From NCBI GenBank assembly GCA_946886865.1, contig CAMPJI010000022.1:1-30779 (forward strand): a DNA stretch of 30,779 nt. The letters run 5' to 3'. The DNA is from an uncultured Lysobacterales bacterium. GTDB lineage: Bacteria > Pseudomonadota > Gammaproteobacteria > Xanthomonadales > Xanthomonadaceae. The notes beneath the pieces are model-generated. The model searched no databases. It was given only the letters and a program-made list of their open reading frames with translations, and was not told the DNA's origin. The translations under genes and the position numbers were made by a program. Positions 13,087 through 21,410 of the stretch are shown here, piece by piece (the first letter of the stretch is position 1; each line of letters starts with the position of its first letter).

Positions 13087-14286
13087 TCACTCGATCGGTG
13101 CCATCCGGGCAATGACGGGGCTGCCGTCCTCCAGCGTCTCGACGGGGTAGACCACCACGCGTTCGCCGGCTGCGAGGCCGTCCAGGACTTCTGCTTTGGC
13201 CTCGCCCATGTGGCCCAGCCGGAGGTGCCGCAACCGCGCGTGGCGGCCGTCGAGGGCATAGACCGCCCACGCGTCGCCGTCGCGGACCAGGGTTGCCGTC
13301 GGCACGCGCAGGACATCGTCGCCGTGCCAGGCGAGAAAACGCCCCTCCAGGCGGAAGCCGTCGCCCCACGATGCCGGTGCGGCACCGGCCGGCAGCGCGA
13401 TGACGGCGAGTACGCGTTGCTCCTCCACGCCCAGCGCCGAGACCTTGGTGAACGCGCCGGGCTCGATCCGCTCCAGCTGCGCCTGGACCGGTGCAGTTGC
13501 GTCACCCGTGCTGAGCGTCACCCGGGCGCCCGCAGCCAGCCGGGTGGCGTCGGTGGTGAGCAGTTCGCTGACCGCTTCCAGCGCACGGGGGTTGCCGATG
13601 TCGAGCAGCGGCTGACCCGGCTGCACCGGCGCTTCGCTCTGCTGGTGCAGCCGGATGATGCGGCCGTCCGCAGGGGCGCGCAGCAGTAACGCAGCGGCGG
13701 GGCTGTCGTGGCCGGCGTTGGCGAGCAGGGCCGCAGCGGCCTGGCGGTCGGCGCGCGCGGCTGCCTGGCGCGCAGTGGCGGCACGCAGGCCCGCGCGGGC
13801 GGCGGTGTCGTGCTCGCGCGCGGCATCCACGCTGGACGTCGCGACCAGCCGGTCGGCGGCCAGTGCCTGCTGGCGCGCGAACTCCGCGCCGGCGGCATCG
13901 ACCGATGCACGGGCGGCCTCGACGGCCGCTGCGGCCGCGCGTTCGGCCTGCTGCGCGGATGACAGGTGCGCGCGGGCCTGCGCTTCCGCTCCGGCATCCA
14001 GGAGCGGCGCGGTCGTGGAATGCAGGCGTGCCAGCACCTGGCCACGGGTGACGGCATCGCCGGGCTTCACGGTGATGCGCTCCAGCAGGCCCGCGGTTGG
14101 TGCGCTGAGGGTCCAGCGGTCGACCAGGCGTGTGCGGGCCTCCTCGGTGAAGGCGACCTCCAGTGGCCCCCGGTCGACAATGGCGATCTCCACCTCCTGT
14201 GGGCGCGGCCACAAGCCCCAGGCGGCGATACCCAACGTCGCGACGGCCAGCAGCCAGAACATGGGGCGGCGCAGGACGGGGGCCAT
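13087..14286 (-). CDS. HlyD-type periplasmic adaptor of an ABC exporter
   Basis: 399 residues. One membrane anchor at about 9-25, then the first half of a biotinyl-lipoyl-like domain (SAPTAGLLERITVKPGDAV), an alanine-rich coiled-coil hairpin at about 95-205, the second lipoyl half (LRAPADGRIIRLHQQ) and a beta-barrel domain. This is the order of membrane-fusion proteins working with ABC or RND pumps. The start codon shares one base with the stop of the permease gene (TGATG), so the two are translationally coupled. The partner outer-membrane channel is not in the window. The cargo is unknown; with a LolD-like ATPase and FtsX permease it could be a macrolide, lipid or peptide. Confidence 0.9.
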   Translation of the reverse strand: MAPVLRRPMFWLLAVATLGIAAWGLWPRPQEVEIAIVDRGPLEVAFTEEARTRLVDRWTLSAPTAGLLERITVKPGDAVTRGQVLARLHSTTAPLLDAGAEAQARAHLSSAQQAERAAAAAVEAARASVDAAGAEFARQQALAADRLVATSSVDAAREHDTAARAGLRAATARQAAARADRQAAAALLANAGHDSPAAALLLRAPADGRIIRLHQQSEAPVQPGQPLLDIGNPRALEAVSELLTTDATRLAAGARVTLSTGDATAPVQAQLERIEPGAFTKVSALGVEEQRVLAVIALPAGAAPASWGDGFRLEGRFLAWHGDDVLRVPTATLVRDGDAWAVYALDGRHARLRHLRLGHMGEAKAEVLDGLAAGERVVVYPVETLEDGSPVIARMAPIE

Positions 14287-16649
14287 CAGTCGCGCGCCTT
14301 CAGTACGCCGATCAGGTCGAGCCGCCGCACCTTGGCGCGCACCAGCGCCCCGGCGAGGACGGCCGCCAGCACGGTGGACAACGCGGACAGGGCATAGGTG
14401 GATGGGCTCACGTAGTGCGGGATGCGGAACAGGTCGGACTCGAACCCCGACACCATCAACGCGATAAGCGCGTGGCCGAGGGCAAACCCGAGCGGCAGCG
14501 CCAGCGTGGTGAGCAGGGCCAGTTCGCCCAGCAGCAGGTAGACGACTTCCTCGCGGGTGAAGCCGAGCACCCGCAGGCTGGCGAGGTCGCGCGAGCGCTC
14601 CGACAGCGACGCGTGCGCGCTGCTGTACACCACCCCCGCGGTCAGCACCGCGCCAAAGCCGGTGGCGACCAGGGTGAAGACGAGGATCATCCGCGCCATC
14701 GAATCGTAGAAGTTGGCGATGGCCTCGCGGCGGCGTTCGATGGCGACGATGCCCGGACGCGCCTGCAAGCGGTCGACCAGCGCGTCCATCTGCCGCGCGT
14801 CCACCTGCAAAGCGGCGCCGGTGACGCGTGGCCCATCGCCCATCAGCCGGTCCAGCACGTCGAGCGGCAGGTAGGCCTGCGCGCCGAACGGCTCGCCGAC
14901 CACGGCATGCAATGGCAGCACCAGCTCGCGCTGGCGGCCCTCGCGCGCGTGCAGCCGGAGGCGGTCGCCGGCGTGCGCGCCCAGCATGTGGGCCAGGCGG
15001 TCGGTCATCAGGATGCCGGCGCGCGTGGGCTGCACCGGCTGCATCGCCGCATCCAGCGGCCGCCGCAGCGTGGCGCCGTCGGCCAGGCCGATGACCGCCG
15101 AGCGCTGGCTGCGGTTGCGGTGGCGGATCACCACCGGCACTGCACGCTGGGGTTCCAGCCGCAGCACGCCGGGCAGGGCTGCCAGCTCGGCCACGGCCCG
15201 ATACGAGAGCGGCTCGACGAACACGACGTCGACGTCCTGACGGCTGGCAAGACCGTACTGCTGGTCGACCATGCGCCCGACGGCGTCTTCGTGGAAGCGG
15301 CCCAGCATCATCACCGCCGTTCCCAGGGCCAACCCGAGGGCGGCCAGCCCGGTGCGCAGCGGACGGCGCAGCAGGCTGCGGGCCATCAGCCGGTGCGGCA
15401 TGCGCATGCGCCGGTAGGCGGCGTAACGGTCCAGCCGACGTGTGTCGCCGGGGGTCGGCGGCTCGACCCGCATCGCCTCGGCCGGTGGCAGCGCCAGTGC
15501 GCGGCGCACCGGCAGCAGGGCGCCTGCCAGCGCACTGGCCAGGCTCACCGCGAGCGCCAGCACCATCACGGCCAACGGTACGCGAAAGGCCGTCGGCGGC
15601 AGCCGGTAGAAATCCGCGTACACCTCGGCCAGCCGCGTCCCCAGCCACACGCCCAGGCCGATGCCCAACGCCGCTCCGATGAGTGCGATCACGACGGCGT
15701 GGCCGGCGTAGTGCAGCGCGACTTCGCGGTCGTGGTAGCCGAAGGCTTTCAGTGTGCCGATCTGCTCACGCTGCGCTGCCACCAGACGGCCCAGCACCAC
15801 GTAGAGGACGAACGCCGCCACGCCCATGAACACCAGCGGAAACAGCTGTGCCATTACCCGCAACTGGCGGAACTCCTCGTCCAGGTAGCGGTGCGACATC
15901 TGGTCGCTCCGGTCGATGGCGCCGGTGCCGCCGTAGCGCTGCAGGGCGCGGTCGATGTCGGCAAGCAGCGGGGCCATCGGCGTGCCGTCCGCGGTGCGCA
16001 CGGCCAGCGTGTTGAACGCGCCGTCCATGTCCATCACCGCCTCCAGCACTTCGCGTGGCAACCAGGCGATGGCGAAGCGGCGCGGGTCGGGGAACACCGA
16101 TTGCGGCGGCAGCTGCGCGACGAACTCGGGCGAGCCCGCCACGCCCACCATCCGGAATGTGGCGCGCCTGCCGTGCAGGGTGAGGTCGATCGCATCGCCG
16201 ATGCGCAAGCCGTGGGCATCGACGAAAGCATCGCTGAGCGCCACCGTGTCGCGTTCGCCGGGCTGCGGCAGTCGGCCGCGCAGCACGCGCAGGCGGTTGA
16301 TAGCCGGGTGCGGGGTCTGCGGCACGCTGGTGGCGTGCACCTGCACGGGGTCGGCGAAGCCGGCGACGCGCGCGCGGCCGAAGGCACTGACGCGCGCTTC
16401 AACCGCGGCCACGCCCGGGAGGCGGGCCACCCCGTCGGCCACGGCCAGCGGTGCACGCGTGAGGGTGGCGAAGGCATCGGCGAAGGCGTGGTCGCGGTAG
16501 TAGCGTGTGCGGCTGGCGTCGAGCGTGGCCAAGGTGCCCAGCGACATCACCAGCATCGCCACGCCCACGGCGTCCACCAGCGCGATGGCGGTGACCTGGC
16601 CGCGCATCTGCCAGAGCTCCCGCCAGCGCTTGCGGCGCAGCACGCTCAC
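14286..16649 (-). CDS. ABC transporter permease with two FtsX domains
   Basis: 787 residues. An N-terminal helix (about 18-40) and a periplasmic region precede the first FtsX module, with three helices at about 268-288, 315-337 and 357-380; a linker with [19 protein letters not shown] (about 416-434) opens a second unit of the same plan, whose final three helices are in the last 130 residues. This double arrangement resembles YbbP/MacB-type permeases that work by mechanical transmission rather than by moving substrate through the membrane. The start is a GTG that overlaps the TGA of the ATPase gene, and its own stop overlaps the start of the adaptor gene, giving a tightly coupled three-gene unit. 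Confidence 0.9.
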   Translation of the reverse strand: MSVLRRKRWRELWQMRGQVTAIALVDAVGVAMLVMSLGTLATLDASRTRYYRDHAFADAFATLTRAPLAVADGVARLPGVAAVEARVSAFGRARVAGFADPVQVHATSVPQTPHPAINRLRVLRGRLPQPGERDTVALSDAFVDAHGLRIGDAIDLTLHGRRATFRMVGVAGSPEFVAQLPPQSVFPDPRRFAIAWLPREVLEAVMDMDGAFNTLAVRTADGTPMAPLLADIDRALQRYGGTGAIDRSDQMSHRYLDEEFRQLRVMAQLFPLVFMGVAAFVLYVVLGRLVAAQREQIGTLKAFGYHDREVALHYAGHAVVIALIGAALGIGLGVWLGTRLAEVYADFYRLPPTAFRVPLAVMVLALAVSLASALAGALLPVRRALALPPAEAMRVEPPTPGDTRRLDRYAAYRRMRMPHRLMARSLLRRPLRTGLAALGLALGTAVMMLGRFHEDAVGRMVDQQYGLASRQDVDVVFVEPLSYRAVAELAALPGVLRLEPQRAVPVVIRHRNRSQRSAVIGLADGATLRRPLDAAMQPVQPTRAGILMTDRLAHMLGAHAGDRLRLHAREGRQRELVLPLHAVVGEPFGAQAYLPLDVLDRLMGDGPRVTGAALQVDARQMDALVDRLQARPGIVAIERRREAIANFYDSMARMILVFTLVATGFGAVLTAGVVYSSAHASLSERSRDLASLRVLGFTREEVVYLLLGELALLTTLALPLGFALGHALIALMVSGFESDLFRIPHYVSPSTYALSALSTVLAAVLAGALVRAKVRRLDLIGVLKARD

Positions 16650-17398
16650 CAGTGCAGCTCGCGGGCCAGTACGCGCGCGGCATTGGCCTCGTCGCGCACG
16701 ATGCGGCCGTCCGCCAGCGCCATCACGCGGGTGGCCATGCGGGCGATGTCGGCATTGTGGGTGATCACCACGGTGGTGGTGCCCAGTTCGCGGTTCACCG
16801 CTTCCAGCGCCTCCAGCACGCGCACGCCGGTAGTCGAGTCCAGCGCGCCGGTGGGCTCGTCGCACAGCAGCACGTCGGGCTGCTTGGCGATGGCGCGCGC
16901 GATGGCGACGCGCTGCTGCTCGCCGCCGGAGAGTTGCGCGGGGAAATGGTGCAGGCGCTCGGCCAGGCCGACACGGGCGAGTGCGTCCGCGGGTGGCATC
17001 GGATCCTCGGCGATCTCGGTCACGAGCGCGACATTTTCCAGCGCGGTCAGGCTCGGCAGCAGGTTGTAGAACTGGAAGACAAAGCCGACGTGCTCGCGCC
17101 GGAACAGGGTCAGTGCATCGCCGTCGGCGCCGTCCAGGCGGTGGTCGCAGTAGGCGACGGTGCCGGAGGTGGGCACGTCCAGCCCGCCCAGGATGTTGAG
17201 CAGCGTCGACTTGCCGCTGCCCGACGGGCCCAGCAGGACCACGAACTCGCCCGGGTACAGCGCCAGGTCCACGCCGCGCAGGGCGTGCACCTCGACTTCG
17301 CCCATGCGGTAGGTCCGGGTCAGGTCCGAGGCGGTGAACACGGCCGCACTCGAGGCGGCCGTGGGGCGTCCGGGCGTTTCGGTGGTCGGCACGTGCAT
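16646..17398 (-). CDS. ABC transporter ATP-binding protein (LolD/MacB/YbbA type)
   Basis: 250 residues. Walker [10 protein letters not shown] at 57-65, Q-loop Gln109, signature LSGGEQQR at 156-163, Walker B VLLCDEP with Glu181, and switch His214. The sequence type ([23 protein letters not shown]) places it in the LolD/MacB/YbbA branch, which pairs with FtsX permeases, as here. ATG 17398 was chosen over an ATG 45 nt upstream because a G-rich stretch (AGGGGGGGG) sits at a suitable distance before it; that run of eight C on the + strand (17407-17414) could be prone to slippage. A TTGAC-N4-GTCAG box lies 57 nt upstream. Confidence 0.92.
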   Translation of the reverse strand: MHVPTTETPGRPTAASSAAVFTASDLTRTYRMGEVEVHALRGVDLALYPGEFVVLLGPSGSGKSTLLNILGGLDVPTSGTVAYCDHRLDGADGDALTLFRREHVGFVFQFYNLLPSLTALENVALVTEIAEDPMPPADALARVGLAERLHHFPAQLSGGEQQRVAIARAIAKQPDVLLCDEPTGALDSTTGVRVLEALEAVNRELGTTTVVITHNADIARMATRVMALADGRIVRDEANAARVLARELHW

Positions 17399-17455
17399 CG
17401 GTGCTGCCCCCCCCTGTAGATGGGGCCACGCTAGCGGCTGCACCTGCGCCGGTTA

Positions 17456-17469
17456 TTGACCTGCGTCAG
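17456..17469 (-). promoter_or_regulatory. FNR-like box in front of the ABC exporter operon
   Basis: TTGACCTGCGTCAG: one half-site perfect, the other with a final mismatch. 57 nt separate it from the ATPase start, and TAGCGT lies 22 nt from it in the direction of transcription, where a -10 element is expected for a class II activator site. Confidence 0.5.
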
Positions 17470-17489
17470 TTCCGCGACCGCGACTTTCA

Positions 17490-17503
17490 TTGACCCCGGT
17501 CAA
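17490..17503 (+). promoter_or_regulatory. FNR-like box in front of the Hsp20 operon
   Basis: TTGACCCCGGTCAA, extended by one base on each side into 7-bp arms (ATTGACC and GGTCAAT). It lies 87 nt before the Hsp20 start codon, farther than the other boxes in the window. CAGGCT begins 22 nt after the box. Confidence 0.6.
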
Positions 17504-17590
17504 TACCCGCCGCTGGCTCGGGCGCAGGCTGTGGGAGCGTCGGCACCGCGCCGGCATCCACCGTGTACTTCATGTCCTGCAGGAGGGCCC

Positions 17591-18034
17591 ATGTCCACGC
17601 TGACCCGCTTCAATCCGTTCCGGTCGATGGCGCGCTTCGATCCGGGCGCCGATTTCGACGATCTGTTCCGCACCTTTCCGCTGCGCCCGCTGATGCGCGA
17701 CATGGAGAACACGCTGTCGGAGATGCGCATGGACGTGCAGGAGGACGATGCCGGCTACCGCGTCATGCTGGACGTGCCCGGCGCGCGGAAGGAGGACATC
17801 GAGGTCTCGGTGGACGGCAGCCGCGTCACCGTGCAGGCCGAGGTCAAACGCGAGGAGAAGCGCGAAGGCAAGGACCTGCATGTCGAGCGCTACACCGGGC
17901 GCACGTACCGGACGTTCACCCTGCCGCAGGCGATCGACCGCGAGCAGTGCCAGGCGCATTACGAGAACGGCGTGCTGACGTTGACGTTGCCGCGCAAGGG
18001 TGACGGCCAGGCCACGCGGCTGACAGTCAACTGA
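17591..18034 (+). CDS. Small heat shock protein, Hsp20/alpha-crystallin family
   Basis: 147 residues. N-terminal arm with NPFRSMARFDPGADFDDLF (about 8-26), alpha-crystallin domain at about 45-135 including the conserved DVPGARKEDIEVSVD and the A-x-x-x-x-GVL-type motif YENGVLTLTLP (124-134), and a short C-terminus (TRLTVN) that contains no clear I-x-I. It would act as an ATP-independent chaperone holding unfolded proteins in oligomers. ATG 17591 has a perfect AGGAGGG ribosome site. It heads a likely operon with the next three genes and is preceded by an FNR-like palindrome rather than a visible heat-shock promoter. Confidence 0.95.
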   Translation: MSTLTRFNPFRSMARFDPGADFDDLFRTFPLRPLMRDMENTLSEMRMDVQEDDAGYRVMLDVPGARKEDIEVSVDGSRVTVQAEVKREEKREGKDLHVERYTGRTYRTFTLPQAIDREQCQAHYENGVLTLTLPRKGDGQATRLTVN

Positions 18035-18059
18035 AGTCCTGATCTGGAGGGAGCACCTG

Positions 18060-18707
18060 ATGAAACGGCAGATGGAGCCCGCCGGCCGCATGCCGGCACT
18101 CGTGGTCGCACTCGCACTGGGCGCCATCCCGCCCGCACTGGCGCAGGCACCCATGGAGGAACCGCCGCCACCGGCCGCCGATGCCGCGACCCGCGAGGAC
18201 GTGCAGCGCGAGACGGATGAGGCGATCCGGGCCGTGCAGTCCTACAGCGCGGCGCAGCGTCGGGCCGCCGAGGCGCGGGCGCGCGAGGCCGTCGACCGGA
18301 TGCGCGAGCGCACCGAGCGGCTGCAGGACGACTGGGCCCGCGAGCGCGTGCAGTACGACGAGGCCGCCCGCGAACGGCGTGCACGGATGCTGGAGGGCGC
18401 CCGCGAACGGCTCGAGGTGGCGCGGCAGCGCTCGGCCGAACTGGACGCGGCGGGCGAAGCCGAATGGCAACGCGCCCGTGAGCGTTTCATCGAAAGCTAC
18501 CGGGCCCTGTCGGCCGACGTGCGCAGTCTGGTGGAACGCTCGATGCCCGGGCGCCCGGTCCCGGTCCCGGTCGACGCCACCGATGACGCCGATGACGCCG
18601 ACGGGTCGGAGACGTCGGAAGACGCGGCGGAGGGCGACGTGCCGCACCCTGGCGACCATCGGGACGATACGCCGCGCGACGCATCGCACCCGGGCGTACG
18701 GCCATGA
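18060..18707 (+). CDS. Exported coiled-coil protein, unknown
   Basis: 215 residues. A signal sequence spans about 1-29 (hydrophobic core MPALVVALALGAIPPALA, then QA). The mature protein is a long, highly charged helix (about 45-160, rich in Arg, Glu and Ala with heptad-like spacing) ending in an acidic tail with a DDADDADGSETSED run. No enzymatic motif. It begins 25 nt after the Hsp20 gene with the ribosome site GGAGGGA and overlaps the next gene by four bases (ATGA). A periplasmic scaffold or chaperone-like role is only a guess. Antisense and alternate frames are open because of the GC bias, but this frame has the signal peptide and ribosome site. Confidence 0.72.
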   Translation: MKRQMEPAGRMPALVVALALGAIPPALAQAPMEEPPPPAADAATREDVQRETDEAIRAVQSYSAAQRRAAEARAREAVDRMRERTERLQDDWARERVQYDEAARERRARMLEGARERLEVARQRSAELDAAGEAEWQRARERFIESYRALSADVRSLVERSMPGRPVPVPVDATDDADDADGSETSEDAAEGDVPHPGDHRDDTPRDASHPGVRP

Positions 18708-19018
18708 GCACGACGACCCGCCGCATCAAGCGCGCCCTGGACCACACCGTCGACGAGGCCGGCGACGCCGCTGCGCACGCCGTGCACCGCGCCGGGCGCG
18801 CCGCGCGACAGCTTGCCGATCGCGTAGGCGAGGGCGCGGACCAGGCCCGCGAGCGCCTGCACGACGCCGCCGATGCCACCGGGCTGCAGGTGCGACGCGC
18901 CCGCCGCCACGCCACCCATGTCGCACGCCGGCACCCGTGGTGGACGGTGGGCGTGGGGGTGGCCGTGCTGGCCGTGGTCGCCGCGGCGGCCCTCCGCGCG
19001 TCCGCACGCCCGCGTTGA
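18704..19018 (+). CDS. DUF883/ElaB-YqjD-like membrane-anchored protein
   Basis: 104 residues. An amphipathic, Ala/Arg-rich helical part (about 1-70, with heptad-like DQARERLHDAADATG) is followed by RRHPWWTVGVGVAVLAVVAAAALRA, a single C-terminal membrane helix with the H-P-W motif before it, as in the ElaB/YqjD/DUF883 family. E. coli members tie ribosomes to the inner membrane in stationary phase; whether this one does is unknown. The start overlaps the previous stop (ATGA) and the stop overlaps the likely TTG start of the next gene, so the operon is tightly packed. Confidence 0.78.
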   Translation: MSTTTRRIKRALDHTVDEAGDAAAHAVHRAGRAARQLADRVGEGADQARERLHDAADATGLQVRRARRHATHVARRHPWWTVGVGVAVLAVVAAAALRASARPR

Positions 19019-19779
19019 AGCCGGCCTCGCGTCGTGTGCGCACGCCGCGCCTGCGGCGATGGCGGGCGGCGCGTCCTGGGCGTCGAGGGCTCGCGCTGGC
19101 GGGTCTGGCCCTGCTGCTGGGGGCGGTGCTGGTGGCGTCGCGGTGGGTGGCGCCGTTGCTGGCGTGGCTGCTGAAGCTCGCACCACTGCTGAACCGCGAT
19201 CCTGTGGCGGGTGCGCTGGCGTTCGTCGCCCTGTCGGCGGCTTCGGCGGTGGTCGCGTTCTTCTCCAGCGCGGTGCTGGTGCCGGCGGCGGTCAGTGCCT
19301 GGGGCGCCACCGCCACGCTGGGGCTGCTCTGGCTGGGCTGGTGGCTGGGCGGTGGGCTGACGTACCTGCTGGGAAGGGGCCTGGCACCCGCGGATCGCAG
19401 GCCGCGCACGGCCGCTCCGGATGCCGCGCCCACGCCCGCGGTGTCGCCATCCCGGCTGCACCAGCGCGTGTCGCGGCTTGCCGCGCGGTTGCCGCCGGGG
19501 CTCGACTTTCCACTGGTACTGGCGCTGCAGCTGGCGTTGCCGTCGGAACTGCCCGGGTACCTGTGCGGGGTCCTCCGGGTCCGTGCCCGTGTGTACTTCA
19601 CCGCCCTGGCACTGGCCGAACTGCCCTACGCAGCCGCCACGGTCCTGGTCGGACAAGGCCTGGTCGACGGGCGCTGGCGGCTGATGCTGGCCGGTGGGGT
19701 GCTGCTGGCGCTGGTGGTCGTGCTGGCGACGGCGCGGGTGCGCCGCGCCGGGATCAGAGCGCGGGACGCTGGGCGTTGA
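19015..19779 (+). CDS. VTT-domain (TVP38/DedA-like) membrane protein
   Basis: 254 residues counted from the TTG at 19015, which overlaps the preceding TGA; GTG 19036 is another option. Five to six hydrophobic segments: about 27-45, 62-87, 92-120, 165-185, 200-222 and 228-246. The pattern with FFSSAVLVPAAVSAWGA in the second segment, G-x-x-x-TYLLGRG and PSELPGYLCGVLRVR resembles SNARE-associated/VTT proteins, thought to act as lipid scramblases or transporters. It ends 26 nt inside the convergent acetyltransferase gene. Family assignment is tentative because a few conserved positions are not obvious. Confidence 0.7.
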   Translation: MKPASRRVRTPRLRRWRAARPGRRGLALAGLALLLGAVLVASRWVAPLLAWLLKLAPLLNRDPVAGALAFVALSAASAVVAFFSSAVLVPAAVSAWGATATLGLLWLGWWLGGGLTYLLGRGLAPADRRPRTAAPDAAPTPAVSPSRLHQRVSRLAARLPPGLDFPLVLALQLALPSELPGYLCGVLRVRARVYFTALALAELPYAAATVLVGQGLVDGRWRLMLAGGVLLALVVVLATARVRRAGIRARDAGR

Positions 19780-20338
19780 GTGGCAGCGCGTAGATCAGCT
19801 GGTGCACGTCGTCGGGGTCGCGGCGGACGTGGAACCCCAGCGACCGCGCCAGGTCATGCATCTCGTAGTTGCCGGCCAGGTCGTAGGACTCCATCAGGCG
19901 CAGCCCGCGCTCCTGCGCGATCCGGATCAGGCGCTTCATCAATGCGGTGGCCAGGCCATGGCCCTGCCACGCATCGGCCACGACGACCGCGCATTCGCAG
20001 CGCTCACCGGTGATGTCGGTGGCATAGCGGCTGACCCCGACGATCTCCTCGCGACCGCCGACCGGCGCGGTGGCGGCCAGGGCGACGTCGTTGACGTAGT
20101 CGATGTCGGTCAGCGCCTCGATCTGCGCATCGGTGGGGTCGGTGACGCTGCCCAGGAAGCGCGCGCGCCGGGACTCGGACGACAGGCCCTTGATGAAGCG
20201 GCGGTCGGCCTCGGCATCCTGGCGGCGCAGCGGTCGGATGGTGACGGTGCGCCCGTCGTCCAGCACGTGCGTCCAGCAGGGGTAGTCGGGCCCGACGTAA
20301 GCCGAGGGCGACGAGGGCGGGGTGGGGATCGGGTCCAT
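19754..20338 (-). CDS. GNAT-family N-acetyltransferase
   Basis: 194 residues. The fold is seen as TVTIRPLRRQDAEADRRFI (strand 1 and helix 1, about 31-49), a mid part with ALTDIDYVNDVALAA, the acetyl-CoA loop ADAWQGHGLATALM with Q-x-x-G-x-A (about 141-154), and the C-terminal ESYDLAGNYEMHDLARSLGF. This order resembles the GNAT half of Pat-type protein lysine acetyltransferases, which modify acetyl-CoA synthetase and other enzymes. A small-molecule substrate is also possible. An FNR-like box lies 57 nt upstream of its ATG. The 3' end overlaps the VTT gene by 26 nt tail to tail. Confidence 0.88.
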   Translation of the reverse strand: MDPIPTPPSSPSAYVGPDYPCWTHVLDDGRTVTIRPLRRQDAEADRRFIKGLSSESRRARFLGSVTDPTDAQIEALTDIDYVNDVALAATAPVGGREEIVGVSRYATDITGERCECAVVVADAWQGHGLATALMKRLIRIAQERGLRLMESYDLAGNYEMHDLARSLGFHVRRDPDDVHQLIYALPLNAQRPAL

Positions 20339-20395
20339 GGCGGCGGCTGCACGGGTGGGGAGCCGTTACGCTCGCGCGCCGCGCCCCGCGCCGTG

Positions 20396-20409
20396 TTGAT
20401 CCAGGTCAA
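20396..20409 (-). promoter_or_regulatory. FNR-like box in front of the acetyltransferase gene
   Basis: TTGATCCAGGTCAA, both half-sites intact. It is 57 nt from the start codon at 20338; GAGCGT lies 22 nt from the box as a possible -10 element. Confidence 0.6.
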
Positions 20410-20450
20410 GCCGGGGCGCCGCGTGGTGATACGGGGCCCCGGACACGGCA

Positions 20451-20471
20451 ACGCCCGCGCATGGCGGGCGT
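20451..20471 (-). terminator. Possible hairpin after the L,D-transpeptidase gene
   Basis: ACGCCCGC and GCGGGCGT form a perfect 8-bp stem with a five-base loop about 30 nt after the gene stop. There is no proper T-tract, so termination is uncertain. Confidence 0.35.
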
Positions 20472-20500
20472 CGGAGTCACGCGGAGGGACGGCGCAGGCG

Positions 20501-21355
20501 TCAGCCGCGGGTGGTCGACTCCACCGCCGCCAGCTGGTTGGACGGGCAGTCCAGGAAGCGCGAGGACGCCAGCCACTTCTCGTCCGGGTAGTAGGCGAAC
20601 ACCAGGTGCCCGTCCTTGATCGTGTCGATCACGTCGCGTGCGACGGCCTGCCGCAGGGCGGGGCAGCCGAGGCTGCGGCCCAGCCGGCCCTGGCGCTGGG
20701 CCTGTTCGGGATTCACGTACGGCGCGCCGTGGATGACGATGGCGCGGGCACGTGCGGCGTCGTTGACACCGGGTTCCAGCCCGTCCATGCGCATCGAGTA
20801 GCCGTTGCTGCCCACATAGGACTCGGCGGTGGCGAACAGGCCGAGGCTGGACTGGTAGCTGCCTTCGACGTTGGAGAAGTTCGTGGCCATGTTGTGGCCG
20901 GTGTTGCGGCCATGCGCGACGTGCTCGGTGTACAGCACGCGCTGCGCGGCCAGGTCGAACACCCACAGGCGCGGCTCGGTGGACGGACGCGAGTAGTCGA
21001 TCAGCGTGAGGTTGGCTTCCGGGCGCGCCTGGCCGGAGGCGACGGCGCAGTTGCGCGCCTTCAATGCCAGGCCGAGGGCTTCGGCGTCGACCGTCGGCGC
21101 CTGCGCCACCAGCGCGGCCAGCATCGGCGCGGCGATCGCGGCGCTGCCGGCCGAGGCGGTGGTCGTGGCGGCCGGCGTGGCGCCCTGCGCGCTGGCCGAC
21201 GCCATCATCGGCGGGGCCACGGCAAGCGATGCGGGCGTGGCCGACGGTGCGGTCGCGCCCGAGGGGGCATGACGTCCGCCGGCGGCGGGAGAGGCGGTGA
21301 GGGAGAGCGACACGGTCGCTGCGAGGACGAGAAGCGGCAGGCGGATTCGGCTCAT
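20501..21355 (-). CDS. Murein L,D-transpeptidase catalytic domain family protein (YkuD_2)
   Basis: 284 residues. Signal sequence at about 1-26, a Ser/Ala/Thr-rich low-complexity linker to about 75, then a catalytic domain with IVIHGAPYV (His209) and GRLGRSLGCPALR (Cys231). This HG-x-x-Y ... GRS-x-GCP-x-L signature is that of the YkuD_2 group (PF13645), relatives of the L,D-transpeptidases that make 3-3 cross-links or attach proteins in peptidoglycan. The GSNGYSMRMDGLEPGVND stretch (182-199) is also typical. Start ATG 21355 is chosen for the signal peptide. It lies 55 nt behind the next L,D-transpeptidase gene on the same strand and may be co-transcribed. Confidence 0.88.
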   Translation of the reverse strand: MSRIRLPLLVLAATVSLSLTASPAAGGRHAPSGATAPSATPASLAVAPPMMASASAQGATPAATTTASAGSAAIAAPMLAALVAQAPTVDAEALGLALKARNCAVASGQARPEANLTLIDYSRPSTEPRLWVFDLAAQRVLYTEHVAHGRNTGHNMATNFSNVEGSYQSSLGLFATAESYVGSNGYSMRMDGLEPGVNDAARARAIVIHGAPYVNPEQAQRQGRLGRSLGCPALRQAVARDVIDTIKDGHLVFAYYPDEKWLASSRFLDCPSNQLAAVESTTRG

Positions 21356-21410
21356 GGGGTGAAGGCTACGTGATAAAAACGCATGGGTCGACCCGTGAAG
21401 AATGTGTCGT

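Noticed and set aside
11586..13115. Long + strand open frame opposite the PHB depolymerase-family gene
   Set aside because: Gly/Arg-rich without motifs; the - strand gene has a full catalytic triad.
14163..17069. Very long + strand open frame (about 970 codons) opposite the ABC exporter genes
   Set aside because: It is antisense to three clearly recognised genes, has His/Gln/Arg-rich low-complexity translation and no domain. High GC at third positions removes stop codons from antisense frames.
18541..18610. Short tandem repeats (CCCGGT units and GATGACGCC units) in the coiled-coil protein gene
   Set aside because: They encode a low-complexity acidic/proline tail and are too short and few to be a separate element.
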